A stretch of 64,000 bases of DNA from Rhodocyclaceae bacterium (lineage in GTDB: Bacteria; Pseudomonadota; Gammaproteobacteria; Burkholderiales; Rhodocyclaceae). The notes under the pieces are model-generated. The model saw only the letters and a program-made list of their open reading frames with translations. It made no database searches and had not been told where the DNA came from. The DNA is taken from positions 26,242-90,241 of the forward strand of contig JAEUNM010000104.1 in NCBI GenBank assembly GCA_016791105.1, read 5' to 3'. Position 1 is the stretch's first letter, and every line of letters starts with the position of its first letter. Shown here one piece after another: positions 17,055-26,030 of this stretch. Made by a program: the position numbers and the translations under genes.

Positions 17055-18386
17055 TTAACGCGCCTGGCCGGCGTCGCGCTGCATGTGCCGCAGCAGTACC
17101 TCGGCGACCAGTTCCAGGCGCAGCGGCTTTTCCATGCTGTCATTCATGCCCACGCGCAGGCAGACCTTGCGATCCTGCGTGGACACGCTGGCGGTCAGGG
17201 CGACGATGGGCACGTCCTGGCCCTCGGGCAGGGCGCGGATGCGCCGCGTGACTTCGATGCCGTCCAGGACGGGCATATGCAGGTCCATCAGGACCAGATC
17301 GGGCGGTGCGGCGAGGAAACGCAGCAGGGCTTGTGCGCCGTCGTCCGCCGATTCGATTTCCAGACCCAGTTCGCTCAGCAGCAAAACGCTGGCATAGCGG
17401 CTCAAAGCGTCGTCGTCGGCCAGCAGCACGCGCCGGCCGCGCAATTCGCGCTTGGCCGTTTGTACCGCGTCCGTGCCCGCCGCGGACGGCGCCGCGGCAG
17501 CGTGGGGTGCATGCGCATCGGCTTTGCTCAGGTAGGCCGAAAACCAGAACATGCTGCCGCGCTCAGGTACGCTTACGACGCCAACTTCGCCGCCCATCAG
17601 GCCCGCCAGCCGCTTGACCAGATGCAAACCCAGCCCGGTGCCCCCGTGTCTACGGGTGGGCGAGGCATCGCCCTGCTCGAACGGATGAAACAGGCGCAAC
17701 TGAGTGGCCGGGTCGATACCGATGCCGCTGTCGCGTACTTGGAAACGCAGGCAGGCCTTGCCTGCTTTATCCTTTACGTTTTCCGCACTAAGCACGATAT
17801 TGCCGGACTCGGTAAATTTGACCGCGTTACCGGCATAGTTGAGCAGCGCCTGGCGCAGCCGCAGCGGGTCTCCGAGCAATTGTTGCGGCTGCAGCCGTGT
17901 CGTATCCACTTCAAGGCGCAGGCCCTTGGCCGCCGCTTGCTCGGCCAGCATGTCGCGCACGGCATACAGCACTTCGCGCGGGTCGAATTCGGTTTCGGCC
18001 AGCACCAGCCGGCCGGCCTCCATTTTTGCCAGATCCAGCAGGTCGTCGATGATCGCCAGCAGGTGCCGGCCGGCCAGATTGAGGCGCTCGACCAGCTCGC
18101 TCAGATCGGGGCTGACGGATTGACCGAGCACCTGCCCCAAAGTAAGCATCACGCTGAGCGGCGTGCGTACTTCGTGGGATATGTTGGCGACAAATTCACT
18201 TTTCGCCCGGCTGGCCGCCTCGGCCGCATCTTTCAGGCTGCGCAGTTCCTCGTTCTGCATTTCCAGTTCGATCTGGTGCACGCGCAATTCGTGCAGCAGG
18301 CGTTGCAGTTCGGGCTCACCGGTCGGCGTGGTCGGGGACAATTCCGCCAGCCGCTGTTCGGCGCGGCGGCGCAGGTTGCGGTTCAT
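17055..18386 (-). CDS. hybrid histidine kinase with C-terminal receiver
   Basis: A 443-residue soluble hybrid kinase. An N-terminal coil (RLLHELRVHQIELEMQNEEL) is followed by HisKA with SHEVRTPL (about residue 80), an ATPase domain with N box NYAGNAVKF, G1 DSGIGI and G2 GTGLGLHLVK, then a receiver domain with ADDD, MDLHMPVLDG, LTAS and MEKPL. All catalytic elements are intact. The ATG at 18386 overlaps the stop of the CheB-CheR-PAS gene by four bases (ATGA), so the two are translationally coupled. It has no sensor domain of its own and probably takes input from the upstream PAS protein. Confidence 0.92.
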   Translation of the reverse strand: MNRNLRRRAEQRLAELSPTTPTGEPELQRLLHELRVHQIELEMQNEELRSLKDAAEAASRAKSEFVANISHEVRTPLSVMLTLGQVLGQSVSPDLSELVERLNLAGRHLLAIIDDLLDLAKMEAGRLVLAETEFDPREVLYAVRDMLAEQAAAKGLRLEVDTTRLQPQQLLGDPLRLRQALLNYAGNAVKFTESGNIVLSAENVKDKAGKACLRFQVRDSGIGIDPATQLRLFHPFEQGDASPTRRHGGTGLGLHLVKRLAGLMGGEVGVVSVPERGSMFWFSAYLSKADAHAPHAAAAPSAAGTDAVQTAKRELRGRRVLLADDDALSRYASVLLLSELGLEIESADDGAQALLRFLAAPPDLVLMDLHMPVLDGIEVTRRIRALPEGQDVPIVALTASVSTQDRKVCLRVGMNDSMEKPLRLELVAEVLLRHMQRDAGQAR

Positions 18387-21007
18387 GATTTGCCTGTGCT
18401 TTCCGCTTGATGTTGCTTCAGCTTGGCTTCCAGTTGCTTGGTTTCGCTGATGTCGATGAAAGTAATGACGACGCCGTCTATCATGTTTTCGAGCGTGCGG
18501 TAGGGCATGATGCGCACCCGAAACCAATTGCCGTCGCGCGCGGATACCTGTCTTTCACGGAACACCAGGGTGCGCAGCACGCCCAGCGCATCCTCGGTAA
18601 GTGCAGGATAGTCCAGTTCGGTGACGATATCCGATAATGGGCGGCCGATGTCGCTCGGAATAAGTTTGAACAGTTGCGTGGCGTGCACAGTAAAACGGCG
18701 CAGCCGCATGTTGTTATCCAGGAACACGGTGGCGATTTCGGTGCTGTTGAGCAAATTCGTCATATCGTTGCGCACGCCGGTCAGTTCGTCCACCTTGGAT
18801 TGAAGTTCTGCATTGACGGTCTGCAATTCCTCGTTTAGCGACTGCAATTCTTCCTTGGAGGTGGTCAATTCCTCATTGGTGGATTGCAATTCTTCGTTGG
18901 TGGATTGCAGTTCTTCGTTGGCGGATTTGTATTCTTCGATGGAGGTCTGCATTTCTTCGTGCGCGACGCGCAGCGCTTCGCGGGTTTGCGCGAGTTCCAC
19001 GTCCAGCGCTTCGATGGCGGCGGGGCGGCGGCGGCTTTTCGCCGCAGGCGGCGGCGGCACGTCGTTGAATACCACCAATACCTTGCCGCGTATCACTTCG
19101 GGTGCGGCGATGCCCTGGACGGTCACGTCCACCATTTGCGTGCCGCCATTGGTGCCCACCAGCAGGTTGTTCAGGTGTATGGACTCCACCTGGCGCTGTG
19201 CATTGCGGATCACGCCGGTAAGCGCTTCGCGCAGGCCGGGGCGGGCCATGGCGTGAATGTTGATATTGACCTTGCCGGCCGCAGGTTCCAGGTATTTGCC
19301 CGTGCGCCCGCTGATATAAAGGATGTCTCCGTCGCCATTCACCAATACCGCCGGCGGTGCGTAAGTTTGCTGTATCAGTTGGTCGCACAGATATTCCAGG
19401 CTGTCGCGCGTTACGCGCAGATCGGCGGCGTCCACGACCGGACCGGTCGTTGCCTGGCCGGCCGGAAATTCGAGCCGCGCCGGCGACATCGCCTGGTCGA
19501 CGCGGCGGAATATGCGCGATTTGCCGTCTATGGGACCGAATAGCTCGGCAAATACGCCCACCGTTTCGGCGCTGCCGAGCACGAGCAGGCCGTCCCGATT
19601 GAGCGCGTAGTGGAACAGCGGCAACAGCTTTTTCTGCAGCACCGGCCCGAAATAGATGAGCAGATTGCGGCAGGAAAGAATGTCCAGTTTGGTAAAGGGC
19701 GGGTCGGAAATGATGTTCTGCGGCGCAAACACGACCATGTCGCGGATGTCCTTGCCGATGCGCCAGCCGCCCTCGTCGGCGACAAAAAACCGTGCCAGGC
19801 GTTCCTGTGTGACGTCGGCCGCAATGTTGTCGGGGTAGAAGCCGCGCCGCGCCTTGTTGATGGCATCGGCGTCGATGTCGGTGGCGTACACCTGCAGCGT
19901 GTAGCGTCCCTCCGGCCGGATTTTGTCGAGCGCTTCGCGAAACACCATGGCCAGGGAATAGGCTTCCTCGCCGCTGGAACAGGCTGGCACCCAGGCGCGC
20001 AGCAGGGCGCCGCCCGGGTGGCTGGCGAACAGGGCCGGCAGCGCTTCGTCGCGCAAGGTGTCCCACATCGCCGCGTCGCGAAAGAAGTTGGTGACGCCGA
20101 TCAGCAATTCCTTGAACAGCAGGTCCAGTTCCTGCGGGTTTTCGCGCAAGTAGCGCACATAGGCAGAGATGCCGTTCAACTGGTGCAGGGTGGTGCGGCG
20201 CTCGATGCGGCGATAGAGCGTGCTGGTTTTGTAATCGGAAAAGTCGGCGCCGCAGCGGTCGCGCAGCAGCACGATAATTTTGTCCAGCGCGGACAGGGCG
20301 GCCGGCGCCACCGCCTCGCCCCCAGCCCCGAAGTGCGCCGGCAGGCGCGCGCAGGCCTGGATTTGCGTCGGCAGGTCGCCGGCACGACCGATGTAGTCCG
20401 CCAGGCCGGCGTCGATGGCGCTGCGCGGCATGCCGTCCGCCTTGGCTTCGGCCGGGTCCTGCACCAGCGCAAAGCCGCCTTTTTCCTTGATGGCGCGCAG
20501 GCCCAGCATGCCGTCCGATCCCATACCGGAAAGAATTACGCCTATGGCCCTTTCGTGGCGGTCCTCGGCCAGGGTACGAAAGAAAAAATCGACCGGCAGC
20601 CGCAGCCCCGCGATGGGTGCCGGGTCGAGCAGATGCAGGGTTTCGTGCAGCAGCGACAAATCTTTGTTGGGAGGAATTACATACACATGATTGGGCAGCA
20701 CCTTCATGCGGTCTTTGGCTTCTTTCACCGCCAGTCCGGCGCGGCGGCCGATCAGTTCGGGCAGCGTGCTGGCGTAGCGCGGGTCCAGGTGCTGCACCAC
20801 CACGAATGCCATGCCGCAGTCGGACGGAATGTTGCGAAAAAATGTTTCCAGCGCCTCCAGGCCGCCGGCCGAACAGCCTATGCCCACGATGGGGAAATTA
20901 TCCGGCGCGCCCTTGCCGGGTGGCATTGCAGCGCCGGCCGGGGAGGGCTTTTTCGGGCTGCCCTTGTCCTTGGAATCGGTCGATGAATTGCGGGGAGGCT
21001 TGGCCAT
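18383..21007 (-). CDS. CheB-CheR-PAS fusion protein with central coiled coil
   Basis: An 874-residue fusion. The CheB methylesterase domain (about 38-230) has the catalytic Ser in GIGCSAGGLEA, His in VVQHLDPRY and Asp in GMGSDGMLG. A CheR methyltransferase domain (about 240-500) has WVPACSSGEEAYSLAM for SAM binding and the SCRNLLIYF segment. A PAS region (about 515-640) precedes a long coiled coil built from NEELQST/NEELQTV heptads (about 675-740), and a second PAS follows (about 745-860). No receiver precedes CheB. Proteins of this layout act in signalling systems that need not be flagellar, and no chemotaxis genes are nearby. It is coupled by ATGA to the kinase at 17055-18386. Confidence 0.93.
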   Translation of the reverse strand: MAKPPRNSSTDSKDKGSPKKPSPAGAAMPPGKGAPDNFPIVGIGCSAGGLEALETFFRNIPSDCGMAFVVVQHLDPRYASTLPELIGRRAGLAVKEAKDRMKVLPNHVYVIPPNKDLSLLHETLHLLDPAPIAGLRLPVDFFFRTLAEDRHERAIGVILSGMGSDGMLGLRAIKEKGGFALVQDPAEAKADGMPRSAIDAGLADYIGRAGDLPTQIQACARLPAHFGAGGEAVAPAALSALDKIIVLLRDRCGADFSDYKTSTLYRRIERRTTLHQLNGISAYVRYLRENPQELDLLFKELLIGVTNFFRDAAMWDTLRDEALPALFASHPGGALLRAWVPACSSGEEAYSLAMVFREALDKIRPEGRYTLQVYATDIDADAINKARRGFYPDNIAADVTQERLARFFVADEGGWRIGKDIRDMVVFAPQNIISDPPFTKLDILSCRNLLIYFGPVLQKKLLPLFHYALNRDGLLVLGSAETVGVFAELFGPIDGKSRIFRRVDQAMSPARLEFPAGQATTGPVVDAADLRVTRDSLEYLCDQLIQQTYAPPAVLVNGDGDILYISGRTGKYLEPAAGKVNINIHAMARPGLREALTGVIRNAQRQVESIHLNNLLVGTNGGTQMVDVTVQGIAAPEVIRGKVLVVFNDVPPPPAAKSRRRPAAIEALDVELAQTREALRVAHEEMQTSIEEYKSANEELQSTNEELQSTNEELTTSKEELQSLNEELQTVNAELQSKVDELTGVRNDMTNLLNSTEIATVFLDNNMRLRRFTVHATQLFKLIPSDIGRPLSDIVTELDYPALTEDALGVLRTLVFRERQVSARDGNWFRVRIMPYRTLENMIDGVVITFIDISETKQLEAKLKQHQAESTGKS

Positions 21008-21106
21008 GGCGGATTGGTACAGAAAAATGAAATCAAAAAGTGGCTGCGGTCCGCTGCGGCCTTCGTTTCGCAGACGGGCGTGGCGGGGTGCGGCGCGGCG
21101 CTCGCG

Positions 21107-22303
21107 TCAGCGCATTTGCCCCAGGTAATAAGTGAATAGCGTTTTCATGTCGGTCGGGTAGCCGTTGGGATAGATGGGCCGCTGGCCTAGTGCCATGCAT
21201 AGTCCATTGACCTGTTTTTTCAGCAGGTCGAGGTTCAGATCGCGACTGACCTGGGTCCTGTATAGCGAATCGATTACCCGCTCGCTGGACCTGAGCTGGT
21301 CGCGCAAGCTCACATAGCCGAACAGGTCGGCCAGAAACTGTGCCAGCAGGTCGAGCCATAACAGTTCGATCTCGTCCGGGCGATGCGGCCGCTTGAAATG
21401 GGTGGAAAGCGTACCTATCGGCTCACCCGATCGGGTCACGATGGGCGTCGATTGCAGCGCGCGTATGCCGGCACGCAACTGGATGTCCAGCGTGGCAGTG
21501 CCGGCGAATAGGGGGCTGTGCTCGATATCCTCGACGATGATCCGTTTGCGATGTTGCAGCGCGCTGCCGCAGGTTCCGTGGCCCTGCGCCGCGTTTTCCC
21601 AGTGTGCCAGCCACCACTTCGGGAAGCGGCCGCGGTGCGCGACGACGCGCAGATCGCCGGTGTGCGGGTCCAGCAACTGGATATTGCCGAAGTCGGCTTG
21701 CGAAATGACCATGGCTGCGCCGATCACCTTGCCAAACACTTTGTGCAGACCGCCCCTGCGCAGGGCGAACGTGCTCATGTCCAGCATGCGGTTCAGGGTG
21801 TCGGTCGCGGCGGACTTCCGGTGTTCCGCTTCTTTTGTTGCGGTGATGTTTTCGAAGCTGGCGATGAAGTGCCCAGGCTGCGGACAGTAGGCGCTGATCA
21901 GGTAGTTCTGCTGCGTGGCGGCGATGCGAACTTCGAGTGACTCGTTGGCGCCGTGGCGAATGACGCGGTCGAGCAGGGCGATGATCCCGAGTTCCGGCTC
22001 GAGCAGGTGCGCGGTGGCTTCCGCACAGCGCCGGCCGGCCAATCCTTCCACACCAAGCTGCGCGTGGAAGGCCGGGTTGGCATACAGGTACAAAAAATCG
22101 GCGCATGGCTCGCCCAGCATGCGGCCGTAGGCCATGCCTGAGCGCATCTGTTCGATGTATTGCAGGGACAGATGCGCGGCCGGATTCGTGCCGGCATCGG
22201 TATGCTGTGGCCCGTTAGCCAATTTATACGCCTCGGTCAAATCGTCTGCCACTACGCCGACATGGTAGCCGGTCGGGGCGCTGCATGCCGCATTTCTCGA
22301 CAT
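21107..22303 (-). CDS. PAS-GAF sensory protein
   Basis: A protein of about 398 residues from the ATG at 22303. Longer in-frame starts exist up to 22471, and the start is uncertain because no clear ribosome site is visible. A PAS-like region (about 20-155, LYLYANPAFHAQLGVEGLAG) is followed by a GAF domain (about 180-345). The GAF domain resembles that of the 980-residue hybrid kinase: FGNIQLLD against FANILLRD, EHSPLFAGTATL against LSPLFAGSAEL, and GIRALQSTPIVTRSG against SIRALQITPVASRSG. No kinase, cyclase or DNA-binding domain follows. It ends 100 bp upstream of the CheB-CheR gene and probably feeds the same signalling unit. Confidence 0.75.
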   Translation of the reverse strand: MSRNAACSAPTGYHVGVVADDLTEAYKLANGPQHTDAGTNPAAHLSLQYIEQMRSGMAYGRMLGEPCADFLYLYANPAFHAQLGVEGLAGRRCAEATAHLLEPELGIIALLDRVIRHGANESLEVRIAATQQNYLISAYCPQPGHFIASFENITATKEAEHRKSAATDTLNRMLDMSTFALRRGGLHKVFGKVIGAAMVISQADFGNIQLLDPHTGDLRVVAHRGRFPKWWLAHWENAAQGHGTCGSALQHRKRIIVEDIEHSPLFAGTATLDIQLRAGIRALQSTPIVTRSGEPIGTLSTHFKRPHRPDEIELLWLDLLAQFLADLFGYVSLRDQLRSSERVIDSLYRTQVSRDLNLDLLKKQVNGLCMALGQRPIYPNGYPTDMKTLFTYYLGQMR

Positions 22304-22627
22304 CGCGCGCGGCGCGGCCGGGCGGGTGCGGCCGTCGCTGCGGTGGCGGCGTGGCAATGGCCACGCATCCTTACCGCCTGCGCAAACCACGCGCGGAACT
22401 GGCAACCGCATGCGCGCCGGCAAGGATGGTAAAACCTCAGTGGGGTTTCGGTGGGGTAATTCGAACGGCACGCGCCCTCCAGCAAGAGTGCCAGATTGTC
22501 ATTGTACCGATGCTATGGCCGAAAGGGTTCGGGTTGGAATGTGGGGGGGATTGATACGGCCACAGGCTGGAAACCCACCCGTGGCGGCCTGGTGATGCAA
22601 GGCGAATTTCGGACAATTTCGTAGCCC

Positions 22628-22811
22628 GTAGGTTGGGGTGACGCCAGGAACCTCAACAATTGGGCGCTGCGGGGTGCGGAATAAGATACGCAGCTGCCGG
22701 TACATTGGGCGCCGTTGTTGGGGTTCGCAAGCTCACCCCAACCTACGTGTTACCGGCTTGGGCGCGAAAATTTCGCCGGGACCAGATCGAACAATTCCGG
22801 TCTGGCGATTT
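22628..22811. repeat. MITE-like element copy A with right-flank extension
   Basis: It begins GTAGGTTGGGGTGACGCCAG and the element proper ends with CTCACCCCAACCTACG at 22747, so the outer 14 bases of each end are perfect inverted repeats. Similarity to the copy at 23977-24175 continues past the right end for about 65 bp (GGCTTGGGC, CGAAAATTTC, CCGGGACC, AATTCCGGTCTGGCGATTT). The shared middle part contains ATAAGATACGCAGCTGCCGG. Confidence 0.85.
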
Positions 22812-22944
22812 AGTATGGGGCGTTTCCCCACCGCTCACGCGGTCAATTGCCGTGACAAACGGTTCGGCATAACCCGAACTGGCCTGAGGTGAGGCCAGGA
22901 GCGCCGACATGCGGGCAAATTCGCGGCGGCGAATAAGAGACCCA

Positions 22945-22999
22945 CGAGCCGGTGCATCGTGGGCCTTTGTTGGGGTTCGCTAGCTCACCCCAACCTACG
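22945..22999. repeat. solo right end of the MITE-like repeat
   Basis: GAGCCGGTGCATCGTGGGC leads into TTGTTGGGGTTCGCTAGCTC and ACCCCAACCTACG. A near-identical block is at 23925-23979 (AAGCCGGTGCATCGTGCGC). Together the two blocks flank the PEP-CTERM gene as direct repeats. This one ends 9 bp downstream of that gene's stop and could form a hairpin acting as its 3' end. Confidence 0.75.
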
Positions 23000-23007
23000 C
23001 AAAGTTT

Positions 23008-23616
23008 TTAAACCCACTTGCGTTTGCGGAAGCCCAGCCCCGCCAGACCGGCGGCAAGCAGCGCAATGGAGGCCGGCTCAGGGACTCGCTCGGTGTCCGA
23101 CTGAACACGCAAAACCAGGCCTTCAGGCAAAGTGCCCAGCAAACTGGACATGTCCTGCAGGGTTCCGTCCTCGAGCATGGATCCAAGAAATGTCGCGGCG
23201 GTAGGAATGAGGGACTCCAGGGGGGGGCCGCCTTCGACATCGGAATAGAACGAGATCGTAAGCCGCTGGCAAATGCCTATGTTTCCGCAGTCAAGGAAAG
23301 TGCTGGCCTGAAGCAGTACCAGATCGCTCAATGGTCCGCCGATGGATTCTACAAGCCCGGCCGCCACAAAAATTCCCGGTGTGACCGGGCTCGGGCTAAT
23401 GGCCGGGAAATGATACCCGTCTATGGAGGCAGTTTCGGTGCCAGCACTGATGGTCGGGCTGGAACCAGGACCGGAAGGACCGGTCAGATTGGTATTGATC
23501 GTGATCGTAGTACCTTCCGCACCTTCGATGATATCCACGAACGCGGCCGACGCGACCGTCGCACTTAGCCCGAGCATCATGCCTGCCGCAGCGTGAAGCA
23601 GTTTCATTTTTGCCAT
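23008..23616 (-). CDS. PEP-CTERM sorting domain protein
   Basis: A 202-residue secreted protein. The N-terminal signal peptide (residues 1-24, LLHAAAGMMLGLSATVASA) is followed by a Gly/Ser/Pro-rich body with no recognised catalytic domain. A C-terminal PEP-CTERM signal follows: VPEPASIALLAAGLAGLGF, a hydrophobic stretch, then a basic RKRKW tail. Such proteins are sorted by exosortase (EpsH/XrtA) and are usually exopolysaccharide-associated. No exosortase gene is in the window. The two cysteines of DCGNIGIC may form a disulfide. The start at 23616 has GGGGAAAAAG upstream. The gene is isolated and flanked on both sides by direct copies of dispersed repeats. Confidence 0.9.
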   Translation of the reverse strand: MAKMKLLHAAAGMMLGLSATVASAAFVDIIEGAEGTTITINTNLTGPSGPGSSPTISAGTETASIDGYHFPAISPSPVTPGIFVAAGLVESIGGPLSDLVLLQASTFLDCGNIGICQRLTISFYSDVEGGPPLESLIPTAATFLGSMLEDGTLQDMSSLLGTLPEGLVLRVQSDTERVPEPASIALLAAGLAGLGFRKRKWV

Positions 23617-23924
23617 CTTTTTCCCCTAATTAAATTTCCGTTGATCTGTCATGTCTTTCAACTGTTGAAAATGCTAAGCAATTATTGGGCCGGCATTGAT
23701 TCCTGATTTGAATTCAGGTGGTTGGCGTGGATTGCGGGTTGGCGAATTGGGGTCGATGTAAAATATTTCGACAAATTGGCTCGCGCGCGGAGTTGCTGGC
23801 GTTTATTTGTTGCCTAGGCCGCAAAGGGTTGAAACGACAGGTCAGGGGACCTGGGAGACGGGTAAAGGGGGGCGTCCTTAATCCTGACATTGGACGCTGC
23901 GCGGGGGGGCGGAGTCAGTGTGCA

Positions 23925-24175
23925 CAAGCCGGTGCATCGTGCGCTTTTGTTGGGGTTCGCGAGCTCACCCCAACCTACGTGTTGGGGTGACGCCAGGAAC
24001 CCCAACAATTGGGCGGGACGGGGTGCGGGATAAGATACGCAGCTGCCGGTACATTGGGCGCTTTTGTTGGGGTTCGCGAGCTCACCCCAACCTACGGGCT
24101 ACGGGCCTACGTGTTACGGGCTTGGGCACGAAAATTTCACCGGGACCGGATCGAATAATTCCGGTCTGGCGATTT
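23925..24175. repeat. MITE-like element copy B joined to a solo right end
   Basis: 23925-23979 is a right end like 22945-22999. It is joined to a full element (23977-24098) that starts GTTGGGGTGACGCCAGGAAC and ends CTCACCCCAACCTACGG. The further 75 bp to 24175 match the flank of copy A. The left end of copy B has lost its GTAG, which appears replaced by the CTACGT of the preceding right end, suggesting recombination between repeat ends. Confidence 0.82.
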
Positions 24176-24183
24176 GGTTGCAA

Positions 24184-24215
24184 ACAAAATGGGCAGCGGC
24201 CGAAGGCCGCTGCCC
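24184..24215 (-). terminator. intrinsic terminator after the nrt transport operon
   Basis: On the minus strand a perfect 11-bp stem GGGCAGCGGCC / GGCCGCTGCCC with a three-base loop is followed by ATTTTGTTTG. It lies about 30 bp beyond the stop of the transport ATPase gene, so it ends the nrtA-nrtB-ATPase transcript. Confidence 0.88.
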
Positions 24216-24244
24216 ATTAATGCGCGAACATTCCCGCAGCAAAC

Positions 24245-26005
24245 CTAGTGCTTGCCGCAGTTCTCCAGGAAATCCAGGAGCTCTTCGCGCAGGCGATAAT
24301 AGTCCGGATGCTCCAGCAGGGTTTTGCGGCTGCGCGGGCGCGGCAGGTCGATTTCCAGCACCTTGCCTACCTTGGCGTTGGGGCCGTTGGTCATCATGAC
24401 CACGCGGTCCGCCAGCAGGATGGCTTCGTCCACGTCGTGGGTGACCATCATGGCGGTCAGTTGCGCGCGGCTCCACACTTCCATGAGCACTTCCTGCAGA
24501 TCCCAGCGGGTGAGCGAATCGAGCATGCCGAATGGTTCGTCCAGCAGCAGCATTTTGGGCGACAGCGCAAACGCGCGCGCGATGCCCACGCGCTGCTTCA
24601 TGCCGTTGGACAGGTCGTGGGCCTTGCGCTGCATCGCGTCGGCGAGGCCGACGCGGTTCAGATAGTGCGTCACGATACGGTCGCGCTCATCCGGCTTGGC
24701 GTGCGGATAGACCTGTTCCACGCCCAGGGCCACGTTTTCGTAAGCGCTGAGCCAGGGCACCAGGCTGGGCGCCTGGAACACGATGCCGCGGTCCGGTCCG
24801 GCCACCGCCACTTCGCGCCCGGCCAGCAGGATGGCGCCTTCGCTTACTTCGTTGAGGCCTGCCATCATGGACAGCACGGTGGATTTGCCGCAGCCGGAGT
24901 GGCCGATCACCGATATGAATTCGCCCTTGCGGATGCGCAGGTCGAAGCCGTCGACCACTTTGATCGGCCCTTTTTTGGACGGATAGATTTTGGAAATGCG
25001 CGAAAACTCGACATAGCGCTCCGGGTCGGTGTGTATGGGCGGCTTGCGGATCACGCCGCGATCGGCGAGCTGCGCCTGGTATTCGGCGCTGGTATTGGGC
25101 AGTACGCTGGGCAGGGCGATCACTTTGGCGGATTGCTCGCCGGCCTGCTGCATGCCCACCCGCATCAGATATTCCGTTACATTTTTGCGGATGCGCTTGA
25201 ATTCGGGCGAGTGGTTCATTTGCGTGCGGTCGCGCGGCCGCGGCAGATCGACCACGAATTCCGGCCCGAAGGTGGCGCCCGGCCCCGGGTTGAGCGGAAT
25301 GATGCGGTCGGCCATGATGATGCCTTCGTCCACGTCATTGGTGATGAGGACGACGGTTTTTTTCTCCTGGCTCCAGATGCGGATAATTTCGTCCTGCAGG
25401 TTGGAGCGGGTGAGCGCGTCCAGCGCCGACAGCGGTTCGTCCAGCAGCAGAATTTCCGGACTTGCGGCCAGCGCGCGCGCCACCGACACGCGCTGGCGCA
25501 TGCCGCCGGATAGTTCCGACGGACGTTTGTCCATGGCCGGCGTCAGATTCACCATGGCGACGTATTTTTCGACGCGCGCGGCGCGTTCGGCGGCCGGCGC
25601 ATCCTTGAATACCTGGTCGACCGCCAGCGCGACGTTTTGCCGCACCGTCATCCAGGGCATGAGCGAATAACTCTGGAACACCACGCCGCGGTCCGGGCCG
25701 GGGCCGGTGACCGGCTTGCCGCGCAGCGACACCTCACCCTGGTCGGGCTGGATGAGCCCCGAAATGAGCGATATGAGCGTGGTTTTGCCGCTGCCCGAAA
25801 AACCCACGATGGCGACGAATTCACCTTCGCGGATTTGCAGGTTCATGTCCTTCAGTACGGAATTGTCGCCATAGCTTTTGGACAGATTGCGCAGTTCCAG
25901 GAAGGGGGCGTCGATCGCCGCGAGCGGCGGCCGGGCGACCGCGATGCCTGGCGCCGAGCTGACGCCCAGGCTGGCCGCGACCGATTTCATCGATAGAAAG
26001 TTCAT
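24245..26005 (-). CDS. nitrate/nitrite ABC transporter ATPase, two fused ATP-binding domains (NrtC/NrtD type)
   Basis: A 586-residue fusion of two complete ABC ATPase domains, powering nitrate/nitrite import at the inner membrane. Domain 1 has Walker A GFSGSGKT (68-75), signature LSGGM (165-169) and Walker B ILLLDE (185-190). Its switch histidine is replaced by asparagine (ITNDVDEG, about 221-228). Domain 2 has Walker A GHSGCGKS (368-375), signature LSNGM (465-469), Walker B MLLLDE (485-490) and a normal VTHDVDEA. Separate NrtC and NrtD subunits occur in cyanobacteria. The start at 26005 has AAGGAT. It follows nrtB by 25 bp and ends at a strong terminator. Confidence 0.9.
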   Translation of the reverse strand: MNFLSMKSVAASLGVSSAPGIAVARPPLAAIDAPFLELRNLSKSYGDNSVLKDMNLQIREGEFVAIVGFSGSGKTTLISLISGLIQPDQGEVSLRGKPVTGPGPDRGVVFQSYSLMPWMTVRQNVALAVDQVFKDAPAAERAARVEKYVAMVNLTPAMDKRPSELSGGMRQRVSVARALAASPEILLLDEPLSALDALTRSNLQDEIIRIWSQEKKTVVLITNDVDEGIIMADRIIPLNPGPGATFGPEFVVDLPRPRDRTQMNHSPEFKRIRKNVTEYLMRVGMQQAGEQSAKVIALPSVLPNTSAEYQAQLADRGVIRKPPIHTDPERYVEFSRISKIYPSKKGPIKVVDGFDLRIRKGEFISVIGHSGCGKSTVLSMMAGLNEVSEGAILLAGREVAVAGPDRGIVFQAPSLVPWLSAYENVALGVEQVYPHAKPDERDRIVTHYLNRVGLADAMQRKAHDLSNGMKQRVGIARAFALSPKMLLLDEPFGMLDSLTRWDLQEVLMEVWSRAQLTAMMVTHDVDEAILLADRVVMMTNGPNAKVGKVLEIDLPRPRSRKTLLEHPDYYRLREELLDFLENCGKH

Positions 26006-26030
26006 GTCGATATCCTTGTGTGCGGGGCAC

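Larger units (their letters stand above)
22304..23007. other. 704-bp non-coding region with dispersed repeats
   Basis: This lies between the PAS-GAF gene start and the end of the PEP-CTERM gene. It contains repeat copy A (22628-22811) and a solo right repeat end (22945-22999). No supported gene was seen. Confidence 0.6.
23617..24244. other. 628-bp non-coding region with repeats and a terminator
   Basis: This lies upstream of the PEP-CTERM gene (minus strand) and downstream of the transport ATPase gene (minus strand). It holds a solo repeat end (23925-23979), repeat copy B (23977-24175) and the intrinsic terminator at 24184-24215. AT-rich sequence at 23622-23700 probably includes the PEP-CTERM gene promoter. 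No coding sequence is supported. Confidence 0.6.

Noticed and set aside
18383..18386. Frameshift splitting one CheB-CheR-PAS-kinase gene into two
   Set aside because: The kinase has its own ATG in a clean ATGA overlap and a natural N-terminal coil, so two coupled genes are more likely than a broken one.
16950..18410. 486-residue plus-strand frame opposite the hybrid kinase
   Set aside because: All kinase and receiver motifs lie on the minus strand. The plus frame is a shadow.
18784..18910. Short tandem DNA repeats resembling a repeat array
   Set aside because: They encode the NEELQST-type heptads of the coiled coil in the CheB-CheR-PAS protein and have no spacers, so they are neither CRISPR nor intergenic repeats.
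19610..20986. 458-residue plus-strand frame across the CheB-CheR gene
   Set aside because: The minus-strand CheB and CheR catalytic motifs are intact. The plus-strand translation is low-complexity.
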